Source: Candidatus Nyctobacter psychrophilus
GTDB taxonomy: Bacteria > Vulcanimicrobiota > Vulcanimicrobiia > Vulcanimicrobiales > Vulcanimicrobiaceae
Direction: 5' to 3'
Assembly (NCBI GenBank): GCA_014305025.1
Contig: JACRTY010000055.1
Coordinates: forward strand, 1 to 39,400
DNA length: 39,400 nucleotides
Shown: one piece after another, positions 25,342 through 33,301 of the stretch
How positions within the stretch are numbered: position 1 is the stretch's first letter
Layout of the letters: every line of letters starts with the position of its first letter
Translations under genes and position numbers: made by a program
The notes under the pieces: model-generated
Databases searched by the model: none
Told to the model about the DNA's origin: nothing
What the model saw: the letters and a program-made list of their open reading frames with translations, nothing else

Positions 25342-26330
25342 TTACGTCGCCGGCTGTAGCCGGTCGAGGGCTTGGAAGGATTTGTCCCGCGACGCCTCCT
25401 CGAGGCCGAGACCTTTGGGTTTCGGCAAGAGCGCCCACGTGAGACCCAGCCGGGAGACCGAGGCAAGCCCTGCGATCCACATCGGTCCCGGCAATCCGAA
25501 ATGCGCTTGAAGCAATGGAACGTGAACGTTCCGACCGCCGCGCCGACTTTGCCGACCGTGGCTGAAATGCCGTGGCTGGTCGTCCGCACTTTAGCGGGGA
25601 AGAGTTCCGCGGGCATGACGAACGTCGTCGTGTTAGGGCCGAATTCGGTAAAGAAATAGTTCAAGCCGTACATCAGGATGAACGGCACGATCGATATCGC
25701 ATCGCCGATGAATGCGATTCCCACGAACGTCGCCGCCATCATCGCGAAGCCGAGCAGGGACAGGAAAAGATCGTGGATGAGGTTCGAGTGCGGACTGACA
25801 GCGGACACGAATTGCTGATTTGAGATCGTGTTGCCGTAATAGGCGAGATCGAGGAAGAACCACGCAAGCGACGTTCCGGCCAGCCAGCGCCAGAGCTGCT
25901 TATCGTTGCCGAAAGTTTCTTTGAGCGCCGAAATGAAGCCCGACTTCTTGGCTTTCTGAGCCAGCGTATCGGTATTACCTTCGGACAATTGCTGGAAGCG
26001 CGGTGAATACGACCAGCCAGATGACGTTGGGTGAGAAGGCGGAAGCGACCGCGCCAAGGCCGGCACCAAGACCTCAAAGCCGTAGATGTACTTGCGTCCG
26101 AACACGTCGGCGACACGGCCGAAGATCGCCGAGCCGATGGCTGCCGATACGAGCGACGTCGCGCCGACGATCGCCATCTCGAGTGACCCGATATGCCACT
26201 CTGATTTGAGCAGCTTGAGAACGACGCCGATGATGAAGAAGTCGTACGCGTCGGTGAAAAAGTCCATCCCGGAGATCACGACGATGGCCCACTGCGCCTT
26301 GCTGATGTAAAGGCGCTCGCGCCGGCAGAG
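25342..26330 (-). pseudogene. Broken MFS transporter, phosphate:H+ symporter-like
   Basis: The frame holds typical pieces of the phosphate symporter branch of the major facilitator family: GMDFFTDAYDFFIIGVVLKL near the start, SAIFGRVADVFGRKYIYGFE, then WLAGTSLAWFFLDLAYYGNT and FILMYGLNYFFTEFGPNTTT. Intact relatives have about 450 residues and twelve helices. Here helices 3-6 and about two later helices are missing by apparent in-frame deletion, and a frameshift near 25530 moves the C-terminus (LLQAHFGLPGPMWIAGLASV to LDRLQPAT, TAA at 25342) to another frame. It is almost surely dead. Its place next to pst and phosphoesterase debris fits a former phosphate role. Confidence 0.72.
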
Positions 26331-26421
26331 TTCTCGGCACGGGGTTGTGCGGTCAGCGGGCGAAGCCGCCGATATGCTGACACAGACGGCTCCCGGTGCG
26401 CCGCAGCCGCAGGAGCGCGAG

Positions 26422-27462
26422 ATGCGTGCCCTTACGAAAACGACGCCCGCTCCTGGTTTTGAACTGAGCATGGTGCGGGTGCCGGAGCTTGGACCCTCGG
26501 ACGTTCTGATTCGGGTCCAGAAAGCGGGCGTCTGCGGCACCGATCAGCACATCTACGCCTGGGACCCATGGGCGCAGCGCCGCATCCACCCGCCGCTCAT
26601 CGTCGGCCACGAATTCATGGGAACCGTTGCGGCAGTCGGTGCCGCGGTGCGCGGCATTGCGGTCGGCGAACGCGTGTCGGCCGAAGGTCACATCTCGTGC
26701 GGAGTGTGCCGGCAGTGCCGCACGGGCGAAGCACACATCTGCACCAACGTCAAGATCATCGGCGTCGACACCGACGGCGCGTTTGCCGGCTATATCGTCA
26801 TGCCGGCGGGCAACGTATGGCGACTCGACCCCGCGATTCCCGACGAGTTCGCCGCCATTTTCGATCCGCTCGGTAATGCGGTGCACACTGTGATGGCGGC
26901 GGGCGTAAGCACCAAAAGCGTCGTGATCACGGGCGTCGGCTCGATCGGTCTGATGGCCATTCCCGTCGCCCGCGCGGCCGGCGCGGCGTCGGTGTTCGCG
27001 ATCGACGTCAACCCGCAGAAGTTGGCGCTGGCCGAGCGCGTCGGCGCGGACGCCGTTTTTGACGCGCGCGATCCGAACCTGCTCGACGAGATTGCGCGGC
27101 GCACCGGCGGCGATGGGGCCGACGTGTTGCTCGAAATGTCCGGCAGCGGCTCGGCGATCGACGCCGGCCTGCACATGCTGCGCAACGGAGGCCGTGCGGC
27201 GCTGCTCGGTATCCCGCCCGACGACGTTGCCATCAATCTCGCCGAGCGCATCATCTTCAAGGGCCTGACGGTCCTGGGCATCAACGGGCGCAAGATGTTC
27301 GAGACCTGGTATCAGACTGAGGCGCTCGTGCGCAGCGGGCGCGTTGACCTGCGTCCCATCATCACCCACGAGTTGCCGCTGGACGCGTTCGCGGATGCCT
27401 TCGAATTAATGCGCACGGGGGCAGCCGCCAAGATCGTGCTGGACGTGACTCCCGCGCCGTGA
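26422..27462 (+). CDS. tdh: L-threonine 3-dehydrogenase
   Basis: The 346-residue enzyme oxidises L-threonine to 2-amino-3-ketobutyrate with NAD+. It is a zinc medium-chain dehydrogenase: catalytic-zinc residues C38 (VCGTDQHIY) and H63/E64 (GHEF), structural-zinc cysteines C93, C96, C99 and C107, and NAD-binding GVGSIG (171-176). VCGTDQHIYAWDPWAQ and FDPLGNAVHT are hallmarks of Tdh rather than sorbitol dehydrogenase. I chose ATG 26422, behind AGGAG, since the 341-residue E. coli enzyme starts at the same point. The partner kbl lies 0.9 kb downstream with two small genes between. Confidence 0.93.
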   Translation: MRALTKTTPAPGFELSMVRVPELGPSDVLIRVQKAGVCGTDQHIYAWDPWAQRRIHPPLIVGHEFMGTVAAVGAAVRGIAVGERVSAEGHISCGVCRQCRTGEAHICTNVKIIGVDTDGAFAGYIVMPAGNVWRLDPAIPDEFAAIFDPLGNAVHTVMAAGVSTKSVVITGVGSIGLMAIPVARAAGAASVFAIDVNPQKLALAERVGADAVFDARDPNLLDEIARRTGGDGADVLLEMSGSGSAIDAGLHMLRNGGRAALLGIPPDDVAINLAERIIFKGLTVLGINGRKMFETWYQTEALVRSGRVDLRPIITHELPLDAFADAFELMRTGAAAKIVLDVTPAP

Positions 27463-27539
27463 ATGCCCGGGGTTCCCTTCCGGTGCGTCGGGGGAAGCGA
27501 GCTTGGTTCCAAGCGGCGCGCGCCGGGCACCGTCCGGGC

Positions 27540-27656
27540 ATGCACACGAACGTTGGCAAGCCAAAAGATGATAACATCGTCTTCGACATCGACGAAGACA
27601 GGGACAAAGAGGTCGGACTTGCCCTTCCTAAGACGCATCCGACCGGAGGAAATTAG
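27540..27656 (+). CDS. Possible 38-residue acidic small protein
   Basis: ATG 27540 opens a 38-codon frame with a balanced, protein-like composition: an N-terminal MHTNVGKPKDD, an acidic core NIVFDIDEDRDKEVG and LALPKTHP near the end. No motif is recognised and its ribosome site is poor. Its last codons contain the GGAGGA that serves the next gene, so translation of the two could be coupled. It may instead be the chance reading of a leader. Confidence 0.35.
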   Translation: MHTNVGKPKDDNIVFDIDEDRDKEVGLALPKTHPTGGN

Positions 27657-27657
27657 C

Positions 27658-28140
27658 GTGATCGAGCGAGGTTTGTTAGCCGGCGCCGCCGGCATCGTCG
27701 TGCTCGACGGTGTGACGTACTTGGATGAATTGATCCGCGCTCGGCCGCCGAGCCAATTGCCCTCGACGGTCGTGCAGAAGCTCGCTGCAAACGTCGGTTT
27801 CTCGGCGCTCGCGAGCGAAGAAGGCGACGCTGCGAAGAATAGACGCAGCGGCGCGGGATCCCTTATGGGATACGCCGTGGGCCTTGGGGCCGCGGTCGCG
27901 CACGCGACGGTCCGTCCGGCGACCCGCTGGCTACCCTGGCCGTTGGCCGGCATTCTGCTCGGCGGCGCGACCCTCGTGGTCAGCGAAGGCATGGCGACGA
28001 AGCTCGGAGCGACCGATTGGGGAACGTGGACGCCGGCCGAGTGGCTCTCCGACATCATCCCGCGAACTTTTTATGGGTTAACCGTCGCCTACGTACTCGA
28101 GCGCTTGATTGCCGGGGATCAGTTCGCAACCGAGCGGTGA
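27658..28140 (+). CDS. Small membrane protein of unknown function
   Basis: GTG 27658, seven bases after GGAGGA, is a much better start than the ATG at 27463 that the long frame allows. The 160-residue product has hydrophobic segments near 3-17 (LLAGAAGIVVLDGV), 68-85 (SLMGYAVGLGAAVAHATV), 94-112 (PLAGILLGGATLVVSEGMA) and 137-152, with a loop rich in charged residues (50-63). This resembles the DUF1440/YagU-like group of small membrane proteins, but I cannot name it firmly. It sits between tdh and kbl. Confidence 0.7.
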   Translation: MIERGLLAGAAGIVVLDGVTYLDELIRARPPSQLPSTVVQKLAANVGFSALASEEGDAAKNRRSGAGSLMGYAVGLGAAVAHATVRPATRWLPWPLAGILLGGATLVVSEGMATKLGATDWGTWTPAEWLSDIIPRTFYGLTVAYVLERLIAGDQFATER

Positions 28141-28396
28141 TGCCCGGAATCGTTGATTTCGCTGCTATTGTCGAGATAGTAGTTCCTGAAGTAGAAGAGC
28201 GCTGGTCCGTTGAGGGAATCGTCGTGGGGTTCTGCTTGACCGACTGCGTGTTGAAATCACGGCCAGCACCGCATCGACGTTGATACGATGCGAACCGATA
28301 CCCGGGTGACGTGACCCGTAGTGGCGGACGGCCGCCCTGTACGAGAAGCGACCAAAGCGGCGAGGCGTCAGTTCCCTCGCCACGAATGAGCCGCGC
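28141..28396. other. Gap between the membrane gene and kbl
   Basis: About 250 bases with no convincing gene. A short plus-strand frame from ATG 28140 (47 codons, MPGIVDFAAIVEIVVPEVEE at its start) has no ribosome site. The kbl promoter should lie here, but no standard -35/-10 pair is clear. Confidence 0.35.
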
Positions 28397-29596
28397 ATGA
28401 ACGCGGCCTTTGAATCGAAACTCCAAGGCGACCTCGATGCGCTGAAGCGCGCGGGCACATACAAGCACCTGCGCCACCTCACGACGCCGATGGCGGCGCG
28501 CGCCCACATGGAAGAGGCCGGCGACGTCATCGTGCTTTCGAGCAACAACTACCTTGGACTGGCCGACGACCCCGAGGTCGTCGCAGCCGGTAAAGCGGCG
28601 CTGGACCACTACGGCGCCGGAACCGCGTCGGTTCGCTTCATCTGCGGCACCTTCGACCTGCATCGTCGGCTTGAAGAAAAGATCGCCGCCTTCTTCGGCT
28701 TCGAAGCCGCGCTCAGTTACGTGTCATGCTGGACGGCGAACGAGGGATTGCTGCCGACGATCGGCTTGGCCGGCAACACGTTGATCTCCGATGAACTCAA
28801 TCACGCCTCAATCATCGACGGCTGCCGCCTCGCGGGCGCAAAACGCGTGCGTTACAAGCACGCCGACATGGCCGACCTTGAAGCCAAGCTGCAACAAGCG
28901 CAAGGTACGCCGATCGTCGTAACCGACGGCGTTTTCTCCATGGAAGGCAGCCTCGCGAAGCTGCCGGAGATCGTAACGCTTGCCGAGCGTTACAATGCCG
29001 TCACCGTCGTCGACGATAGTCACGGGACTGGCGTGATGGGCCGCACCGGACGCGGCGCGATCGAGCACTACGGCCTCGAAGGCAAGATCGACGTCCTGAC
29101 CGGCACGCTCGGCAAAGCCTTGGGCGGTGCGGCCGGCGGCTTCGTTGCCGGGTCCGCAGCGCTGATCGACACGCTCATCCAGCGTTCACGCACGCAGCTC
29201 TTTTCCAACGCGTTACCTGCCACGGTAGCCGCCAGCGCCTTGAAAGCGATCGAAATCCTCGAAGCGCGGCCTGAACTGATTGCCAAGCAGCGCGACAACA
29301 TCGCATATTTCCGCGCCGGGCTCACGCGCCTGGGCTTCACGCCGCTCGAAGGGCCGAGCGCGATCGTGCCGATCATCGTCGGCGAAACGGCCTTCGCCAT
29401 CGCGATGAGCGATCGACTTCTGCAAGAAGGCATCTTCGTAACCGGTTTCGGCTTCCCGGTCGTCCCCGAAGGCGCCGCGCGGATTCGCGTCCAGCTCTCC
29501 AGCGCCCTCGACCGCAACGACCTCGACAGCGCCCTCGCCGCGTTCGAACGCGTCGGCCGCGAACTCGGCCTGATCGGAGCACCGGTTACGGCGTGA
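28397..29596 (+). CDS. kbl: Glycine C-acetyltransferase (2-amino-3-ketobutyrate CoA ligase)
   Basis: The 399-residue PLP enzyme splits 2-amino-3-ketobutyrate with CoA into glycine and acetyl-CoA, the second step after Tdh. Class II aminotransferase-fold motifs are clear: SSNNYLGLADDP (48-59), DELNHASIIDG (132-142), VVDDSHGTGVMG (204-215) and the PLP lysine K240 in TGTLGKALGGA. Acetyl-CoA synthetase is also in this window, though not linked. The TGA ends one base before the encoded CCA of the opposing tRNA-fMet, an unusually tight junction. Confidence 0.93.
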   Translation: MNAAFESKLQGDLDALKRAGTYKHLRHLTTPMAARAHMEEAGDVIVLSSNNYLGLADDPEVVAAGKAALDHYGAGTASVRFICGTFDLHRRLEEKIAAFFGFEAALSYVSCWTANEGLLPTIGLAGNTLISDELNHASIIDGCRLAGAKRVRYKHADMADLEAKLQQAQGTPIVVTDGVFSMEGSLAKLPEIVTLAERYNAVTVVDDSHGTGVMGRTGRGAIEHYGLEGKIDVLTGTLGKALGGAAGGFVAGSAALIDTLIQRSRTQLFSNALPATVAASALKAIEILEARPELIAKQRDNIAYFRAGLTRLGFTPLEGPSAIVPIIVGETAFAIAMSDRLLQEGIFVTGFGFPVVPEGAARIRVQLSSALDRNDLDSALAAFERVGRELGLIGAPVTA

Positions 29597-29673
<77 letters not shown>

Positions 29674-29685
29674 ACGGCGAACCTA

Positions 29686-29714
29686 ACTATACGGCCGGCC
29701 AACGGCGCTGTCAA
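29686..29714 (-). promoter_or_regulatory. Consensus sigma-70 promoter of tRNA-fMet
   Basis: On the minus strand TTGACA (29714-29709) is followed after exactly 17 bases by TATAGT (29691-29686), and the tRNA starts 12 bases later. This is the best promoter in the window and shows the host uses a standard housekeeping sigma factor. Confidence 0.85.
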
Positions 29715-29748
29715 CGAGGACCGGCCTGCAGACGGGCGCAACGGCGTT

Positions 29749-30786
29749 TTGGTGCAGGCCCCGTTGATCGCCCGGCTGCCCAAGGTGCAACTGCACTGCC
29801 ATCTCGAGGGAACGGTACGCGCGGCGACGTTTCGGGAATTGGCCGCGCAACGGGGCGTCGCCAGCGCCCGAGCGAGCGGCCCCCCCGAGGCGACATATGC
29901 GTTTGCAACCTTTCGGGACTTCTTATTGACCTTTGCCGAAGTTTGCAAGACGTTGCAGCGGCCCGAAGACTATGCCCGCGTCGCGCGCGAGTACGCCGCT
30001 GACGCCGCTGCTCAAAACGTGCGCTATGCTGAAATCTTCATCTCACCGTCGGTGTGGACGTTCTTCCATGCCGGCCTGGACGTCAACGCCTGCGTGCGGG
30101 CCATGCGGGACACGCTCGATGCCGAAGAAAGCCGCACCGGCCTGCGCGTCCGCTTCATCTGCGATCTGACGAGAAACTTCGGGACGCAGCGAGCCTTCGA
30201 GACTGCCCGCGTTGCGGTCGCACTAGCCGAAGCCGATGTCGGCGTGATCGGCGTCGGCCTGGGGGGTGATGAAGCGAACTTCCCGGCTGCCTTGTTCGTG
30301 GAGCCGTTTGCCTTCGCCCGCGCGTCGGGTCTGCATGCCGTTGCGCACGCCGGAGAAGCGGCGGGTGCAGGAAGCGTTCGCGACGCGGTCGAGTTGCTGG
30401 GCGCAGAGCGCATCGGTCACGGGATTCGCGCGCTGGAAGACGATGCGGTCGTCGAGCTGCTCGCGAAGCGCGGTATTGCCCTGGAGTGCGCGCCGACGTC
30501 GAACGTTCGCACGGGCATCGTCGCGCCGGGAGCCGAGCATCCGCTCGTGTTGCTCGACGAGCGCGGAATCATCGTGACGATCGATGCCGACGACCCCACG
30601 CTTTTCGGCACGTCGCTCTCGCATGAACTCCAATTAGTCGCCGACATGGCGGGAACGCACGATGTGGTTCGGTTCCTGCGCAATGCGATCGACGTGAGCT
30701 TCGCCGATGCGCCATACAAGGCGGCATTGAACGGCGAACTCGATGTCGCCCTGGAATCCGCAAGCGAACGCCGAATGGAACGCTGA
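29749..30786 (+). CDS. Adenosine deaminase family protein
   Basis: The 345-residue enzyme hydrolyses adenosine (or a related amino-purine) to the keto form and ammonia. Zinc and catalytic residues are all present: H16 and H18 in LHCHLEG, H200 with E203 in HAGE, H224 in IGHG, and D281-D282 in ADDP. The start is TTG 29749 or GTG 29752, with the first family residues directly after. Close relatives include adenine deaminase, and the sequence alone does not separate them. It is the first gene of a six-gene operon; its TGA overlaps the ATG of the DtxR-type gene. Confidence 0.88.
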   Translation: MVQAPLIARLPKVQLHCHLEGTVRAATFRELAAQRGVASARASGPPEATYAFATFRDFLLTFAEVCKTLQRPEDYARVAREYAADAAAQNVRYAEIFISPSVWTFFHAGLDVNACVRAMRDTLDAEESRTGLRVRFICDLTRNFGTQRAFETARVAVALAEADVGVIGVGLGGDEANFPAALFVEPFAFARASGLHAVAHAGEAAGAGSVRDAVELLGAERIGHGIRALEDDAVVELLAKRGIALECAPTSNVRTGIVAPGAEHPLVLLDERGIIVTIDADDPTLFGTSLSHELQLVADMAGTHDVVRFLRNAIDVSFADAPYKAALNGELDVALESASERRMER

Positions 30787-31472
30787 TGGCGGGGCACACG
30801 CACTTCGAGGAGTCGACCGAAGAGTATCTCGAGGCGATCTATCGCCTGGAGAAGGAAGGGCCCGGCGTTACGACGTCCGCGCTCGCTTCGGAACTTGGGG
30901 TCGCTGCTGCGTCAGTCTCCGGCATGTTGAAAAAATTGGCTGCCGACGGATACATCGAACACCGAGCGCGCGGTGAAGCGAAGCTGACGCGCAAGGGCCT
31001 CGAGGTCGGCGTGCGCGTCGTGCGGCGTAATCGACTGGCTGAATGCTTCCTGACGCAGATGCTCGGCATGGGCTGGGATGAAGTGCACGCGGAAGCGTGC
31101 CGTTTGGAGCACGCCATCTCGAGCAAAGTCGAAGAGCGCCTTGTCGCGGTGCTGGGCAATCCCACAACTTGCCCCCACGGTCATCCCATCCCGCCAAGCG
31201 ACCTGAGCGATCCCGAGCGGCTCGGCGTGCCGCTGGCCCAATTGGCCGCGGGCGACGGTGCGACCGTGCACGGCGTCACCGAAGGGCTGTCGGAAATGCT
31301 CCGCTATCTGGCCGACATCGGATTGCGGCCCGGCGTCCCGCTGACGGTTCTCGAGAAGGCGCCGCTCGGCGGCCCGGTTACCCTCGGCATCGACGGAACG
31401 TCGCGCGCGATCTCGCTCGAGCTTGCGCGGCTGGTTACCGTTTTGCCGGTCGCGCCCCCGGCGCGCACCTGA
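30786..31472 (+). CDS. DtxR/MntR-family metal-dependent regulator
   Basis: The 228-residue regulator has an N-terminal winged helix (about 8-70) with ESTEEYLEAIYRL and VSGMLKKLAADGYIEH, a metal-binding dimer domain (72-140) with HAEACRLEHAIS, and a C-terminal SH3/FeoA-like domain (about 150-228). C105, E108 and H109 align with the DtxR/IdeR metal site, and a cysteine at that point favours iron over the manganese-type MntR. NPTTCPHGHPIP is a usual family turn. It probably represses iron or manganese uptake genes elsewhere; none are in this window. The reason for sitting in an operon with threonine synthase and adenosine deaminase is unclear. Confidence 0.88.
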   Translation: MAGHTHFEESTEEYLEAIYRLEKEGPGVTTSALASELGVAAASVSGMLKKLAADGYIEHRARGEAKLTRKGLEVGVRVVRRNRLAECFLTQMLGMGWDEVHAEACRLEHAISSKVEERLVAVLGNPTTCPHGHPIPPSDLSDPERLGVPLAQLAAGDGATVHGVTEGLSEMLRYLADIGLRPGVPLTVLEKAPLGGPVTLGIDGTSRAISLELARLVTVLPVAPPART

Positions 31473-31499
31473 TCGGGCGCACGGCGACGCCGTAGACGG

Positions 31500-32651
31500 G
31501 TGCTGCCTTCGACGCTGCAGTGCTCGCTCGACGCCGCGCATCGCTGCAATCCACGAACGCCGGCAACGCTCTGTCCCCACGACGGCGCACCGCTCTTGGT
31601 TCGCTATCCGTCCACGGAGATGTCGCCCGAAGACGTCGCGCGCGGACCCGCGACGATGTGGCGGTATCGACGGTTGCTGCCGATCGCGCCGGGTGAAGAA
31701 CCGGTGACGTTGGGCGAAGGCGCCACGCCGCTCTTGCGTGCGCCAGCGTTGGAGCGAGAACTGCGGCTCGATGTTCCGCTCTACATCAAGGACGAATCGC
31801 AGAACCCGACGGCGTCCTTCAAGGCGCGCGGCATGTCATGCGCGGTTACGTGCGCACAACGCCTGGGCGCCCAAGCGCTCGTTGCGCCGAGCGCCGGAAA
31901 CGCCGGTGCCGCGCTCGCGGCGTACGGCGCACGTGCGAACATACCCGTCACCGTTTTCCTCCCGCGCGACACGCCACCGACGTTGATCGAGGCGAGCCGA
32001 ACCTACGGCGCGCAGGTCGAGCTCGTCGACGGATTGATCGATGAAGCGGGCCGGCGTGCCGCCGCCCACGCTCGAGAAACCGGCGCGTTCAACGTTGCGA
32101 CGCTGCGCGAGCCGTATCGCACCGAAGGGAAGAAGACGATGGCGTACGAGCTGGTCGAAACGCTCGGGGCGGTGCCCGCGGCGATCATCTATCCAACCGG
32201 CGGCGGTACGGGGTTGATCGGCATGTGGAAAGCGTTCGATGAACTACAGGCGGCGGGTTGGATCGGCGACGAGCGGCCGAGGATGATCGCCGTGCAAGCC
32301 GAGGGCTGCGCGCCGCTCGTGCGCGCCTTTGAAGCGGGTGCCGATTGCGCCGAGCGGTGGGACGCCGCACGCACCGCCGCTTGGGGTTTGCGCGTTCCCG
32401 CGACGCTTGGAGAGCGCCTCATCCTGCATGCGCTGCGCGCGTCGCACGGCGCGGCGCTTGCCGTCGATGAGGAAGCGATGCGCGCGGGCATGAATGCGCT
32501 TCGCTCGCGTGAAGGCATCGACGCGGGGGAAGAAGGCGGCGCAACGCTGGCGGCATTGCAGGCGCTGTGCGATCGCCGCAAACGCTTCAGCGGACCGGTT
32601 GTGCTCTTCAACACCGGCAGCGCCCTGACGTACGGGACGCGGGCGGCATGA
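31500..32651 (+). CDS. thrC: Threonine synthase
   Basis: The 383-residue PLP enzyme converts O-phosphohomoserine to threonine, releasing phosphate. The short N-terminal part has cysteines C8, C16 and C25 in the place of the zinc-ribbon lead seen in many ThrC. The PLP lysine is K108 in PTASFKARGM, PSAGNAGAALAAYG follows, and GGGTGLIGMWKAFDEL holds the cofactor phosphate. GTG 31500 is the likely start. The gene stops in an ATGA overlap with the rhomboid gene. Threonine is made here while Tdh/Kbl, a few kilobases away, break it down. Confidence 0.88.
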   Translation: MLPSTLQCSLDAAHRCNPRTPATLCPHDGAPLLVRYPSTEMSPEDVARGPATMWRYRRLLPIAPGEEPVTLGEGATPLLRAPALERELRLDVPLYIKDESQNPTASFKARGMSCAVTCAQRLGAQALVAPSAGNAGAALAAYGARANIPVTVFLPRDTPPTLIEASRTYGAQVELVDGLIDEAGRRAAAHARETGAFNVATLREPYRTEGKKTMAYELVETLGAVPAAIIYPTGGGTGLIGMWKAFDELQAAGWIGDERPRMIAVQAEGCAPLVRAFEAGADCAERWDAARTAAWGLRVPATLGERLILHALRASHGAALAVDEEAMRAGMNALRSREGIDAGEEGGATLAALQALCDRRKRFSGPVVLFNTGSALTYGTRAA

Positions 32652-33301
32652 TCGCGCGCCGCCTGAGCGCGACCAACGCTTTGATCCTGCTCAACGTGAT
32701 CGTCTATGCGTGGGAAGTCGCCTCCGGAACCAATTTCAACAGCAACTATAGTTTGCTCGCGCATGGTGCGCTCTACGCGCCGCTCGTGCGCCAAGGGCAA
32801 TGGTGGCGGATCGTTTCAGGCGCCTTTGAACACGCGGGACTCTGGCACATTGCGCTCAACATGTTCGCCCTCTATCAATTGGGCTCGTTCGTCGAAGCCG
32901 TGCTCGGCAGCCGGCGCATGCTGCTCGTCTACTTCATCTCACTCATCGGCGGCGGCCTCGCCGTCGTCGCCTTTTCCTCGCACGACGTCACGGTGGGCGC
33001 AAGCGGCGCCATCTTCGGACTCTTCGGCGCGTTGCTGGCGATCGGCGTGCGCCTTGGCAAGCGCGGGCGCGGGCTGATCGGTCAAACGCTGCCGATCCTC
33101 GTGATCAACCTCGTGTTCACATTCGCCGTTCCGTTCATCTCGAAGTCGGGACACCTCGGCGGACTCGTCGCCGGCTTCTTCGCCGGCCTGGCGTTGTTCA
33201 TGCTGCGTCCTAGAGCGTCGTCGCCGCTCGTGCCGGTGGTCGACGCCGTCACGGGGGAAACTACCGACGCGGAACTCTTGCCCCCGGAGCGCCGGCGTTG
33301 A
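32648..33301 (+). CDS. Rhomboid family intramembrane serine protease
   Basis: The 217-residue membrane protease cleaves substrates inside the bilayer. The catalytic serine is S119 in GASGAIFG and the histidine is H169 in SGHLGGL; HIALN (67-71) provides the conserved HxxxN segment that stabilises the oxyanion. Six helices are visible. I take ATG 32648 as the start, overlapping the thrC stop by four bases; the longer frame is out of family. The C-terminus is a short soluble tail. Substrates are unknown. Confidence 0.92.
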   Translation: MIARRLSATNALILLNVIVYAWEVASGTNFNSNYSLLAHGALYAPLVRQGQWWRIVSGAFEHAGLWHIALNMFALYQLGSFVEAVLGSRRMLLVYFISLIGGGLAVVAFSSHDVTVGASGAIFGLFGALLAIGVRLGKRGRGLIGQTLPILVINLVFTFAVPFISKSGHLGGLVAGFFAGLALFMLRPRASSPLVPVVDAVTGETTDAELLPPERRR

